Shown here piece after piece: positions 36,690 through 45,456 of a stretch of DNA of 54,617 nucleotides. Under the pieces are notes generated by a model, which saw nothing but the letters and a program-made list of their open reading frames with translations, did no database searches and had not been told where the DNA came from. The DNA is from Flavobacteriaceae bacterium (lineage in GTDB: Bacteria; Bacteroidota; Bacteroidia; Flavobacteriales; Flavobacteriaceae): positions 1 through 54,617 of the forward strand of contig RFPP01000011.1 of assembly GCA_009926065.1 (NCBI GenBank), written 5' to 3'. The stretch's first letter is position 1; every line of letters begins with the position of its first letter. Made by a program: the position numbers and the translations under genes.

Positions 36690-37037
36690 GTACGCCAAGT
36701 AATCGCCTATAAAAATTATTTTGAGGATTTTTTCAAAAATCAGCCACAAAAAGTTCAGGATAAAATCTATAAAATTATTGAAGCAATAGAAACTCTTGAA
36801 AGAGTTCCGTCCAATTATTTAAAACATATAGAAAGCACAAATGGACTTTATGAAGCAAGAATTCAACTTTCATCTAATATTTGGCGGGTTTTTTGTTTTT
36901 TTGACAATGGGAATCTTGTCATATTATTAAACGGTTTTCAAAAGAAAACACAAAAAACACCTAAAAACGAAATTGAAAAAGCATTGCGCTTAATGGAACA
37001 GTATTATAAAGATAAATTAAAAGAAAATGGAAACTAA
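36690..37037 (+). pseudogene. RelE/HigB-like (Gp49-type) toxin frame lacking a canonical start codon
   Basis: A 115-codon frame reading V-R-Q-V-I-A-Y-K-N-Y-F-E-D-F-F at the start and ending E-N-G-N. It resembles Gp49-type RelE/ParE-superfamily toxins: G-L-Y-E-A-R-I and W-R-V-F-C-F-F-D near residues 52-72, then L-L-N-G-F-Q-K-K-T-Q-K-T-P. Such toxins are usually ribosome-dependent mRNA nucleases. It overlaps the antitoxin ATG by 11 bp, a standard arrangement. There is no ATG, GTG or TTG in frame before residue 90: the expected start position reads GTA. Either one base change has removed the start, making this a decaying toxin, or a rare start codon is used. The body has no stops or frameshifts, so any loss would be recent. 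Confidence 0.72.
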
Positions 37038-37317
37038 AAGTTGGAAAGAAATTAAAGACACTGTTTACGGAGTTAAAGGAACAGAAAGACGAGATGAATT
37101 AGAACGAGATTTTGGCGGTTTCAAAATTGGGTTACAGTTAAAAAAAGCGCGAGAAGAAAAACATTTAACTCAAGCTCAACTTGCCGAACGCATTGAAAAA
37201 AAACGAGAATATATATCCAGAATTGAAAATAACGGAAGCAACTTAACCCTAAAAACGTTGTATGATATTGTTGAAAAAGGATTTGGCGGTAAAGTTAAAA
37301 TTGAAATTGAAATTTAA
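37027..37317 (+). CDS. XRE-family antitoxin (HigA-like)
   Basis: A 96-residue helix-turn-helix protein. The HTH lies at about residues 33-85: L-K-K-A-R-E-E-K-H-L-T-Q-A-Q-L-A as the first helices, K-R-E-Y-I-S-R-I-E-N as the recognition helix, then L-K-T-L-Y-D-I-V. It starts inside the 3' end of the toxin frame (11-bp overlap), the toxin-first order of HigBA-like modules. It should bind the toxin and repress the shared promoter at about 36672. Confidence 0.87.
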   Translation: METKSWKEIKDTVYGVKGTERRDELERDFGGFKIGLQLKKAREEKHLTQAQLAERIEKKREYISRIENNGSNLTLKTLYDIVEKGFGGKVKIEIEI

Positions 37318-37361
37318 GCAAAATTCTCTCTTAGTGCCAAACGTGAAACAATTAAAAACAC

Positions 37362-37369
37362 TATATTTG
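37362..37369 (+). promoter_or_regulatory. Possible -7 box upstream of the small membrane protein
   Basis: TATATTTG, an exact consensus match, but 121 bp before the ATG at 37491. It may drive that gene with a long leader. Confidence 0.3.
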
Positions 37370-37490
37370 AAATAAATACAGTAATATATAGTGACAATCT
37401 TTCCTTATTGGAGTCCATTAACTACTTTGGAGAGAATACAAAAGTTTCCAACAATAACAAGCGTTCTAAATCAAAAAAGATAATTTTTAT

Positions 37491-37892
37491 ATGACAAATA
37501 GCCTTTCCGAAAGAATTATTAAGAATATTTTATTCACGTTTTTATTAAGTGGAGCTATAAGCTTTTTAATGCAACTTTTATGGGTTTTATGTTTTTCGAA
37601 ATTAAATGATTCCTTCGTCGATAATATTTTCAGTATTTGGATGATTTTTGTTTTTTCTATTGGAATTTGTGCCTTTTTGTCAATTTTTACTTTAATTACA
37701 GTTTTACTAAATCTAATAGATAAAATAAGAGAGGTATATATTTTCAGAATTTTGACTTTTTTTACTATTCCAACACTTATGTTTGCGTATTCCTTGTCGG
37801 AAGAAAATTTTATGATATTAAACATTCTAATTTTCTTCTTCGTAAACGCAGATTCATTTTATAAATTTAACTTCGATAGCACTGATTTGTAA
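37491..37892 (+). CDS. Unknown small membrane protein
   Basis: A 133-residue protein of no recognised family, with four hydrophobic segments at about residues 12-35, 45-70, 84-102 and 105-118. The helix-rich hydrophobic pattern with charged loops (D-K-I-R-E, S-E-E-N) argues that this strand, rather than the overlapping minus-strand frame, is the coding one. It lies between the antitoxin and a repeat cluster, within a stretch of accessory character. No motif suggests a function. Confidence 0.5.
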   Translation: MTNSLSERIIKNILFTFLLSGAISFLMQLLWVLCFSKLNDSFVDNIFSIWMIFVFSIGICAFLSIFTLITVLLNLIDKIREVYIFRILTFFTIPTLMFAYSLSEENFMILNILIFFFVNADSFYKFNFDSTDL

Positions 37893-38201
37893 TCCGTGCA
37901 CATTAAAAATCATCTAATTGTGAAATTGTGATGAGATTGCTTCGTGCCTCACAATGACAGAATTTAACATTACGCCAAATGACGTAATGATTACTACAAA
38001 ATCGCGATAGGGATAGCAGCGGCATCCCTTGTGATTGCAAGGAGGAACGACGAAGCAATCACGCGGATATAGCGGATAGCCCGGCCATTCGCCCAAAGGA
38101 TAAAAACGAAAATTGAAATTCATTACTTTTTTAAACAACGATTAACAATAAAATAATGAAAATGATTTATATTCGCAGTTCCTAAAAAAAACTAATTAAA
38201 T
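37893..38201. repeat. Intergenic repeat cluster with nested inverted repeats
   Basis: No gene. Outer inverted pair GATTGCTTCGT (37935-37945) and ACGAAGCAATC (38050-38060), 104 bp apart. Inside are CATTACG / CGTAATG (37968-37989) and GGGAT / ATCCC (38010-38028). To the right comes a GC-rich GGATATAGCGGATAGCCCGG block. Similar GGATAGCCCGG and GAAGCAATC elements are, from memory, scattered in Flavobacterium genomes. The last 100 bp hold the S46 peptidase promoter: TATATTCG at 38168-38175 is one base off consensus. Confidence 0.6.
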
Positions 38202-40352
38202 ATGAAAAAATTTATTTTATCCCTAATTATTGGGGTTTTATTGATTCCTTCGACTGTTAAAGCCGATGAAGGAATGTGGTTTTTAATGTTCATTGAGCGT
38301 TTGAATCACCGAGATATGCAAAAAATGGGGTTACAATTGACTGCTGAAGAAATTTACAGTATCAATAACCACAGTTTGAAAGATGCAATTGTTCAATTTA
38401 ATGGAGGTTGTACTGCTGAAGTTATTTCGAAAGACGGTTTGGTATTAACCAATCACCACTGCGGATATGATGCAATTGCTGAATTATCTACTGCCGAAAA
38501 AAACTATTTGAAAGACGGTTATTGGGCTGCAAATAGAGCTTCAGAAATGAAACCTTCTAGCTTGTACGTTCGTTTTTTCGTTCGTATGGACGATTGTACC
38601 AAAAGAATTTTAGCCAAAGTAAATGATAAAATGACTGAGGCAGAAAGAGAAAAAGCCATTAATCAAGAAATTGCAGCGATTGAAAAAGAAAACAATCAAG
38701 GCGGGAAATACATTGTTTCTGTCCGTTCGTTTTTTCAAGGAAATGAATATTACTATTTTGTTTACCAAGATTACAAAGACGTTCGTTTGGTGGGAACTCC
38801 ACCTGAAAGTCTAGGAAAATTTGGTGGTGATACTGACAACTGGGAATGGCCACGTCACACTGCCGATTTCTCAATGTTTAGAATTTATGCTGATAAAGAC
38901 GGAAATCCTGCAGACTATTCTACTTCAAACGTTCCGTTAAGTCCAAAACACTATTTACCTGTAAACTTAAACGGAGTAAAAGAAGGTGATTACGCTATGA
39001 TTTTAGGATACCCTGGAAGAACAAACCGTTGGATGCCAGCTGGTGGAATTGAGCAAAACGTAAAATTTGCTTATCCTGCTTGGGTTGAAGGAGCAAAAAC
39101 GGGTATGGACAACATGAAAAAATACATGGATCAAAGTGCTGCAATCCGTTTAGTTTATGCTTCAAAATTTGCTTCAACTGCTAATTATTGGAAAAACCGT
39201 CAAGGGATGATTGATGCTTTAAGCAAATTTGAAACATCAAAAGCGAAAGCTGCACAAGAAGCAAAATTCAATAAATGGGCAAATAAAGCACAGAATAAAG
39301 CTAAATATGGTAATGTTGTAGCTACAATAAATGCATACTACGCGTTGACGAATGAAAAATCGCGTCACGATAATTACCTACAACAGTTAATGAGAACTTC
39401 TTCTTATGGAACAATTGGTCGTACTTTAGGAAGACAATTGGATGCTTATGCAAAAGCAGATGCTGCTAAACGTGCAACAATGGCTCCTAAAATTGTTGAA
39501 ATGGCTGATGGTTTCTTCAAGGATTCTTACCTACCTGCTGAAAAAGATATATTGACAGCTCAATTAAAATTATATGCTACAAAATCTGTTGGATATGGAA
39601 TTGCTCCATTGGTAGAAAAAATTGGAAAAGACTGTAATTACGATTATTCCAAATTTGTAAATGCTGCATTTGAAATGAGTGTTTTAACTTCTTTAGATAA
39701 AGTAAAAGCATTTTTAGACTACCCAAGTGATGCTGTTTTGGCAAATGATCCTTTGTACTTACTTTCAAATGATTTAGTTACTCATATGAACTACAAATCG
39801 GATGCTATTGCAAAAGCACAAAATGATTATGGAGCTGCATTCCGTTTATTAGTTGAAGGTTTAAGAGAATCAAAAATTGGAACTATTAAATATCCAGATG
39901 CAAATTCTACATTGCGTTTAACTTATGGAAAAGTTCGTTCTTTACCTGCAGATAAAAGAAATGATGCTAAGATTAATAACTACACCACTTTAGACGGTCA
40001 GGTTAAAAAATACAAGAAAGGTGATGAAGAATTTGATTTACCTGTTCGTGTATTGGAAATGAACAAAAACAAAGATTATGGTCGTTTTGCTGATAAAGAC
40101 GGTTCGCTTCACGTAAATTTCTTAACTGATAATGATATTACGGGTGGAAATTCAGGTTCGCCTGTATTGAATGGAAAAGGCGAATTAATTGGATTGGCAT
40201 TTGATGGTAATATTGAAGCGATGGCTGGCGATGTTATTTTTGATCCAAAATTACAGCGAACTATTAATGTTGATATTCGTTATGTATTATGGGTTATTGA
40301 AAAATACTCGGGTGCAAAACACATTGTGGATGAAATGACATTGGCAAAATAA
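38202..40352 (+). CDS. S46 family dipeptidyl-peptidase, DPP7-like
   Basis: A 716-residue exported serine peptidase. A signal peptide is cleaved near V-K-A, leaving D-E-G-M-W at the mature end. The chymotrypsin-like triad is visible: His85 or His86 in V-L-T-N-H-H-C-G, an Asp in the H-T-A-D-F region, and Ser651 in G-G-N-S-G-S-P-V. The family hallmark G-D-T-D-N-W-E-W-P-R-H is present. The residue 18 positions after the serine decides P1 preference: Gly as in DPP7 (hydrophobic P1) or Arg as in DPP11 (acidic P1). Here it is Gly669. The enzyme would remove dipeptides from peptides in the periplasm to feed amino-acid catabolism. Confidence 0.95.
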   Translation: MKKFILSLIIGVLLIPSTVKADEGMWFLMFIERLNHRDMQKMGLQLTAEEIYSINNHSLKDAIVQFNGGCTAEVISKDGLVLTNHHCGYDAIAELSTAEKNYLKDGYWAANRASEMKPSSLYVRFFVRMDDCTKRILAKVNDKMTEAEREKAINQEIAAIEKENNQGGKYIVSVRSFFQGNEYYYFVYQDYKDVRLVGTPPESLGKFGGDTDNWEWPRHTADFSMFRIYADKDGNPADYSTSNVPLSPKHYLPVNLNGVKEGDYAMILGYPGRTNRWMPAGGIEQNVKFAYPAWVEGAKTGMDNMKKYMDQSAAIRLVYASKFASTANYWKNRQGMIDALSKFETSKAKAAQEAKFNKWANKAQNKAKYGNVVATINAYYALTNEKSRHDNYLQQLMRTSSYGTIGRTLGRQLDAYAKADAAKRATMAPKIVEMADGFFKDSYLPAEKDILTAQLKLYATKSVGYGIAPLVEKIGKDCNYDYSKFVNAAFEMSVLTSLDKVKAFLDYPSDAVLANDPLYLLSNDLVTHMNYKSDAIAKAQNDYGAAFRLLVEGLRESKIGTIKYPDANSTLRLTYGKVRSLPADKRNDAKINNYTTLDGQVKKYKKGDEEFDLPVRVLEMNKNKDYGRFADKDGSLHVNFLTDNDITGGNSGSPVLNGKGELIGLAFDGNIEAMAGDVIFDPKLQRTINVDIRYVLWVIEKYSGAKHIVDEMTLAK

Positions 40353-40372
40353 TATCCAAATATATTTTAATT

Positions 40373-40411
40373 AAAAAGTCCTAATAACATTTGTTTTAGG
40401 ACTTTTTTTTT
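40373..40411 (+). terminator. Terminator of the S46 peptidase gene
   Basis: Stem AAAAAGTCCTAA / TTAGGACTTTTT with an 11-nt loop and a long T tract, 20 bp after the stop. Confidence 0.88.
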
Positions 40412-40486
40412 AATTTATTAAAGTAATTAAATTATGTTGAAATTTATTAAAAATAATTGTTATTTTCGAGGTCTAAATTAAAATAT

Positions 40487-41716
40487 ATGAAACTCAAATT
40501 ACTAATTGCATTTTTAATTGTTCAATTTGGTTTTTCACAAAACAGAACTTGTGGAATGGAACAAAAAATGGAACAAATAATGAACGATCCTATTGCAAGA
40601 CAAAACTACTTAAACCTTCAGGCTAAGTTTGAAATTGAATTGGCAAAATTACAGAGAAACTCCAACACTACAGCTAGTACAAATGCTACAATAATAATTC
40701 CAGTTGCTGTTCATTTTCCTGATGCAACAACGCCAACAGCATGTTTAAGAGCTTTAGCTCAAACCCAAGTTGATATATTGAATTTAGATTATAATGGTTT
40801 AAATCAAGATATTTCTCAGTGGACAACTGCAAGAAGTAATTATCCAGGAGTAAATACAGGAAGCTTGGATGTGCGATTTGTATTGGCAAACCAAAATCAT
40901 CCCGCAGGATCAAATTTAGTAAATGGTGATTTAGCAGTAACTTTTGGTACTAATTTTTTAGGAGGAGCTGACTCTGATGGAAATTGGAGTGGATATATGA
41001 ACTTAGTTTGTAGAAATGCAGGTCAAAATCTATTGGGATATTCGCCATTAGGAGGTTCTCCATCTAATGGTCAAACCGTAGTTATTTCAAATAGTGCCTT
41101 TGGAAAAGGAGCTGGTTGCCCTGGTTTTGTTCCAAGATCACCTTATAATTTAGGTAGAACCTTAACACATGAATTAGGACATTTTTTTAATTTGGATCAC
41201 ACATTCGCAGGTTGTACTAATTCAAATTGTAATACACAAGGAGATCGAGTTTGCGACACTCCACCTTCAAGCACAGCTGTATATGGTTGTCCAGCAGCTG
41301 GAGCTACATTACAATGTGGCGTAAACACTTTAACAGTTAACTACATGGATTATACAAATGATGCTTGTATGTATATGTTTACTGCTGGTCAAGCAACTAG
41401 AATGCTTGCTTATTACAATACAATATCAAGTCAGTTTTTAACTGATGTATTAAGTACAAATACTTTTTTTACAAATAATTTTTCTATAGTTCCTAATCCA
41501 AATAAAGGAATTTTTGATATTCAATTAAAATCAATTTTAGATGATTATTCTATAGTAATATATGATACAACTGGACGAATTGTATTTGAAAAAGAATATA
41601 TAAACAATAGTAATTTAAATCAAATTATCACCATGAATGACACCATGAAAGGTATTTATTTGATATCTATTAGGAGTAAGGGAGATAATCTTACTAAAAA
41701 AATAATTATAGAATAA
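40487..41716 (+). CDS. Secreted M43-like zinc metalloprotease with T9SS type A sorting domain
   Basis: A 409-residue exported protease. A signal peptide ends near F-G-F-S-Q. The metzincin site is H228-E-L-G-H232-F-F-N-L-D-H238 with the Met-turn in N-Y-M287-D-Y, as in pappalysin/cytophagalysin (M43) proteins; the usual Gly of HExxHxxG is Asn here. Several cysteines surround the site. The last 75 residues, from V-P-N-P-N-K-G to K-K-I-I-I-E, are a type IX secretion sorting domain, so it is delivered outside or anchored on the surface. The ATG at 40487 is chosen because an upstream in-frame TTG would add a polar stretch before the signal. Together with the S46 enzyme it suggests protein feeding. 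Confidence 0.92.
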   Translation: MKLKLLIAFLIVQFGFSQNRTCGMEQKMEQIMNDPIARQNYLNLQAKFEIELAKLQRNSNTTASTNATIIIPVAVHFPDATTPTACLRALAQTQVDILNLDYNGLNQDISQWTTARSNYPGVNTGSLDVRFVLANQNHPAGSNLVNGDLAVTFGTNFLGGADSDGNWSGYMNLVCRNAGQNLLGYSPLGGSPSNGQTVVISNSAFGKGAGCPGFVPRSPYNLGRTLTHELGHFFNLDHTFAGCTNSNCNTQGDRVCDTPPSSTAVYGCPAAGATLQCGVNTLTVNYMDYTNDACMYMFTAGQATRMLAYYNTISSQFLTDVLSTNTFFTNNFSIVPNPNKGIFDIQLKSILDDYSIVIYDTTGRIVFEKEYINNSNLNQIITMNDTMKGIYLISIRSKGDNLTKKIIIE

Positions 41717-41734
41717 ATAATAGTAAACTAAAAT

Positions 41735-41775
41735 AAAAAAAGTCCCAAAACCAGATGGTTTGAGGACTTTTTTTT
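41735..41775. terminator. Bidirectional terminator between convergent genes
   Basis: Two-part stem (AAAAAAAGTCC / GGACTTTTTTT outside, AAACC / GGTTT inside) with runs of A on the left and T on the right. It serves both the M43 protease and the convergent acyl-CoA dehydrogenase. Confidence 0.8.
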
Positions 41776-41790
41776 ATAAATAACTAATTA

Positions 41791-42930
41791 TTATGCTAAC
41801 AACGATCTTGAAATAACAATACGTTGAATTTCAGAAGTACCTTCATAAATTTGGGTGATTTTAGCATCACGCATCATTCTCTCTACATGGTATTCTGCAA
41901 CATAGCCGTTACCCCCATGAATTTGAACCGCCTCAATTGTTGTATCCATTGCTGTTTGAGAGGCAAATAATTTGGCCATAGCTCCCGATTGAGAAATATC
42001 TTGTCCTGCATCTTTTTCAGCTGCAGCTTTTAACACCAACATTTCAGCAGCAGAAATTTGAGTAGCCATATCGGCTAATTTAAAAGCAATTGCTTGGTGT
42101 TTAAAAATTTCTTTACCAAAGGCTTTTCTATCCTGAGCATATTGCAAAGCCAATTCATAAGCTCCTTTTGCAATTCCTAAAGCTTGAGAAGCAATTCCAA
42201 TTCGACCTCCATTTAAAACTGCCATAGCAAAATTAAATCCGAAACCGTCTTCACCTATTCTATTTTCTTTAGGAACCTTAACATCAGTAAACATTAAGGA
42301 ATGTGTATCGGAACCTCGAATTCCCATTTTCTTTTCTTTTGGTCCAATTTCGAAACCAGCCCAACCTTTTTCAACAATAAAAGCATTGATTCCTTTATGT
42401 CCTTTTTCAATATCTGTTTGAGCTATAACAATATAAATTGATGCCGAACTTCCGTTGGTAATCCAGTTTTTTGTTCCATTTAATAAATAGTGGTCTCCTT
42501 TGTCAATTGCTGTTGTTTTTTGTGAGGTTGCATCAGAACCCGCTTCAGGCTCAGACAAACAAAATGCCCCTATAACCTCTCCTTTTGCAAGTGGAACTAA
42601 ATATTTTTGTTTTTGTTCTTCATTACAATATTTTTCAATTCCTGCACAAACCAAAGAATTATTTACAGACATTATTACTGCAGCAGAGGCATCAATTTTT
42701 GAAATTTCAGTAATTGCTAGAATATAGGAAATACTATCTAAACCAGAACCCCCATATTTTGGGTCAACCATCATTCCCATAAATCCAAGTTCAGCCATCA
42801 TCTTGACTTGCTCAGTTGGAAACTTTGAATGTTCATCTCTTTCAATTACGCCTGGTAACAATTCCATTTTAGCAAAATCTCTAGCTGCTTGTTGAATCAT
42901 TAAATGCTCTTCTGTAAGTTTAAAATCCAT
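41791..42930 (-). CDS. Acyl-CoA dehydrogenase
   Basis: A 379-residue FAD-dependent acyl-CoA dehydrogenase, introducing the first double bond in fatty-acid or branched-chain acyl-CoA oxidation. The flavin signatures are A-F-C-L-S-E-P-E-A-G-S-D near residue 120 and the Q-I-H-G-G-N-G-Y segment near 338. The catalytic Glu is at about 363 in Q-I-Y-E-G-T-S-E-I-Q-R. It resembles short-chain or butyryl-CoA enzymes in length and motif spacing; the exact acyl chain cannot be read off. Transcribed alone from a consensus promoter, divergent from anmK. Confidence 0.95.
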   Translation of the reverse strand: MDFKLTEEHLMIQQAARDFAKMELLPGVIERDEHSKFPTEQVKMMAELGFMGMMVDPKYGGSGLDSISYILAITEISKIDASAAVIMSVNNSLVCAGIEKYCNEEQKQKYLVPLAKGEVIGAFCLSEPEAGSDATSQKTTAIDKGDHYLLNGTKNWITNGSSASIYIVIAQTDIEKGHKGINAFIVEKGWAGFEIGPKEKKMGIRGSDTHSLMFTDVKVPKENRIGEDGFGFNFAMAVLNGGRIGIASQALGIAKGAYELALQYAQDRKAFGKEIFKHQAIAFKLADMATQISAAEMLVLKAAAEKDAGQDISQSGAMAKLFASQTAMDTTIEAVQIHGGNGYVAEYHVERMMRDAKITQIYEGTSEIQRIVISRSLLA

Positions 42931-42970
42931 AATAGGGAATAATAATTGTGATTAATATAAAAAATGCAAA

Positions 42971-43002
42971 CAAATATACTTCTAAATTATCATATTCTCA
43001 AA
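42971..43002 (-). promoter_or_regulatory. Acyl-CoA dehydrogenase promoter
   Basis: On the minus strand TTTG (43002-42999), a 20-bp spacer, then TATATTTG (42978-42971): a full -33/-7 consensus pair, with the ATG 40 nt downstream. Confidence 0.65.
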
Positions 43003-43023
43003 ATGATTTATTAATTTTAGCAG

Positions 43024-44094
43024 ATGATTCAAGAAAAATATAACATTATTGGGGTAATGTCAGGAACTTCGCTTGATGGCATTGATTTAGCTCATCTTAA
43101 TTTTGAAATAACTAATGGAAAATGGAATTTCAAAATCCTTGAATCTGAAACTATTGGCTACAGCCAAGAATGGAAAGACATATTAAAAATTGCTGTTGGA
43201 TTTACTGAAACAGAATTACAACAATTAAACAAAAAGTACACTCAATTATTAGGAAATATTATTTCTGAGTTTATTTCAAATAATAAAATCGAATCAATTG
43301 ATGCAGTTTGTTCTCACGGACATACCATTTTACATCAACCAAAAAATGGAATTACTTTACAAATAGGTAACTTAGCAGAGATAGCAACCATTTGTAACCA
43401 AAAAGTTGTTTGTGATTTTAGAATTCAAGATGTTAATATGGGTGGTCAAGGTGCGCCATTAGTACCAATTGGCGACCGATTATTATTTTCCGAAGTGACT
43501 TATTGTTTGAATTTAGGTGGTTTTTCAAATATTTCCTTTGAGGAAAATGGAAAAAGAATTGCTTTTGATATTTCTCCAGTGAATACCGTTTTGAATTTTT
43601 ATGCCAATAAATTAGGTTTAGAATATGATGAAAAAGGAACAATTTCAAGATCTGGGAAAATTAACTCCGAATTATTAACCGAATTGAATCGTCTAGAATT
43701 TTACAATTTAAGTCGCCCAAAATCATTAGGATTTGAATTTGTAAAAGAAGTCGTTTTACCAATAATTGAAAGATATAAAATTTCAATTGAGGATAAATTA
43801 GCAACATTCACAGAACATATTGCTTATCAAATTGGATTGACTTTGTCCAATAAAAAATCCAAATTATTGATTACCGGTGGGGGTGCCTATAATGAATTTT
43901 TAATAAGCAGAATTCAATTTTATTTAATGGAAACTTCTATAATTATTCCTGAAAAGAAAATAATTGAATTTAAGGAAGCACTAATATTTGGTTTATTAGG
44001 AGTTTTAAAATTAAGAAATGAAATCAATACATTGTGTAGTGTTACGGGAGCATTAAAAGACCATAGTTCCGGAAAAATATACAATCCAAAATAA
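43024..44094 (+). CDS. anmK: Anhydro-N-acetylmuramic acid kinase
   Basis: A 356-residue sugar kinase that phosphorylates and hydrolyses 1,6-anhydro-MurNAc from murein turnover to MurNAc-6-phosphate. The family start V-M-S-G-T-S-L-D-G-I-D lies at about 11-21, then S-H-G-H-T-I-L-H-Q-P, N-L-G-G-F-S-N-I and the C-terminal G-G-G-A-Y-N. Together with the Mpl-like ligase near 11 kb this indicates peptidoglycan recycling. It is followed by the amino-acid dehydrogenase, which has its own promoter. Confidence 0.95.
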   Translation: MIQEKYNIIGVMSGTSLDGIDLAHLNFEITNGKWNFKILESETIGYSQEWKDILKIAVGFTETELQQLNKKYTQLLGNIISEFISNNKIESIDAVCSHGHTILHQPKNGITLQIGNLAEIATICNQKVVCDFRIQDVNMGGQGAPLVPIGDRLLFSEVTYCLNLGGFSNISFEENGKRIAFDISPVNTVLNFYANKLGLEYDEKGTISRSGKINSELLTELNRLEFYNLSRPKSLGFEFVKEVVLPIIERYKISIEDKLATFTEHIAYQIGLTLSNKKSKLLITGGGAYNEFLISRIQFYLMETSIIIPEKKIIEFKEALIFGLLGVLKLRNEINTLCSVTGALKDHSSGKIYNPK

Positions 44095-44117
44095 TACTAT
44101 AAAAAATTAAAGTTGCC

Positions 44118-44125
44118 TATATTTG
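44118..44125 (+). promoter_or_regulatory. Promoter -7 box of the amino-acid dehydrogenase
   Basis: TATATTTG, an exact match, 22 bp before the ATG at 44148 and 23 bp after the anmK stop. Confidence 0.55.
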
Positions 44126-44147
44126 CAATTCTAAAAAGGAAAAATGA

Positions 44148-45374
44148 ATGAAAGATCTACTTAAAAAATTCGAAAATAAAGAACCTGAAATTATTTTTAA
44201 CTGGAAAGATCAAGAAACGGAAGCTGAAGGTTGGACGGTAATTAATTCATTGCGAGGTGGCGCTGCTGGTGGTGGTACAAGAATGAGAAAAGGGTTGGAT
44301 ATGAACGAAGTTTTATCGTTGGCTAAAACTATGGAAGTTAAATTTTCTGTATCTGGACCTGCAATAGGCGGAGCAAAATCAGGAATTAATTTTGACCCTA
44401 ATGATCCCAGAAAAAAAGGGGTATTACAGCGATGGTACAAAGCCGTTTCACCTTTATTAAAAAGTTATTATGGCACTGGCGGTGATTTAAATGTAGATGA
44501 AATTCACGAAGTCATCCCAATGACAGAAGAATGTGGCGTTTGGCATCCTCAAGAAGGAGTATTTAATGGTCATTTCAAACCTAGTGAAGCGGATAAAATC
44601 AATAGAATTGGGCAATTAAGACAAGGTGTTGTGAAGGTGATTGAAAATCCTGTTTTTTCACCAGATGTTAATCGAAAATATACTGTTGCCGACATGATTA
44701 CTGGTTATGGAGTAGCAGAAGCAGTTCGACATTTTTACACAATTTACGGAGGTGATGTAAAAGGTAAAAAAGCAATTGTTCAAGGATTTGGAAATGTAGG
44801 TTCAGCAGCTGCATTTTACTTGGCAGAAATGGGCGCAAAAGTTATTGGAATCATCGATAGAGATGGTGGTCTTATCAATGAAGACGGATTTACATTTGAA
44901 GAAATTAGAACTTTATTCTTAAATAAAGACGGTAATAAATTAGTTGCCGATAATATGATCCCTTTTGACGAAATCAATGAAAAAATTTGGACCATTGGCG
45001 CAGAAATTTTCACTCCTTGTGCCGCATCAAGATTAGTCACTCAACAACAAATTGATTACATGATCGCTTCAGGATTAGAAGTGATTTCATGTGGTGCCAA
45101 TGTACCATTTGCTGATAAAGAAATATTTTTTGGCTCAATCATGGAACAAGTAGATCAAAAAATTAGCTTGATTCCCGACTTTATTTCAAATTGTGGAATG
45201 GCGAGAGTATTTGCTTATTTTATGGAGAAAAAAGTCCAAATGACCGATGAATCTATTTTTAACGATACTTCAAATACAATTAAAAATGCTATTGCAAAAG
45301 CACATTCTATAAATAATTCAAAAACTAATATTAGCGCTACAGCATTTGAAATTGCTTTAAAACAGTTGGTGTAA
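44148..45374 (+). CDS. Glu/Leu/Phe/Val family amino-acid dehydrogenase
   Basis: A 408-residue NAD(P)-dependent oxidative deaminase. The N-terminal dimerisation domain has R-G-G-A-A-G-G-G-T-R-M and G-P-A-I-G-G-A-K-S-G-I, the substrate-binding lysine region. The Rossmann domain has V-Q-G-F-G-N-V-G-S-A-A at about 211-221. The Y-G-T-G-G-D-L-N-V-D-E stretch differs from classical glutamate dehydrogenases, so the preferred amino acid is uncertain. It would link amino-acid catabolism, fed by the exported peptidases upstream, to central metabolism. Confidence 0.92.
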   Translation: MKDLLKKFENKEPEIIFNWKDQETEAEGWTVINSLRGGAAGGGTRMRKGLDMNEVLSLAKTMEVKFSVSGPAIGGAKSGINFDPNDPRKKGVLQRWYKAVSPLLKSYYGTGGDLNVDEIHEVIPMTEECGVWHPQEGVFNGHFKPSEADKINRIGQLRQGVVKVIENPVFSPDVNRKYTVADMITGYGVAEAVRHFYTIYGGDVKGKKAIVQGFGNVGSAAAFYLAEMGAKVIGIIDRDGGLINEDGFTFEEIRTLFLNKDGNKLVADNMIPFDEINEKIWTIGAEIFTPCAASRLVTQQQIDYMIASGLEVISCGANVPFADKEIFFGSIMEQVDQKISLIPDFISNCGMARVFAYFMEKKVQMTDESIFNDTSNTIKNAIAKAHSINNSKTNISATAFEIALKQLV

Positions 45375-45456
45375 TTTACTAGAAGAAAGTAACAATTTTT
45401 TGTTTGCTTTTTCGTTTTAATAATTGTATTATCTTAATGTTTCAATTTAACTAACA

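Noticed and set aside
37487..37825. 112-residue minus-strand frame over the small membrane protein
   Set aside because: The plus-strand frame gives four regular hydrophobic helices, while this one is a Lys/Ile-rich mixture with no pattern. Some doubt remains, since neither is recognised.
37914..38138. 74-residue minus-strand frame in the repeat cluster
   Set aside because: It is made of the repeat sequences themselves and reads as Cys/Pro/Tyr-rich nonsense.
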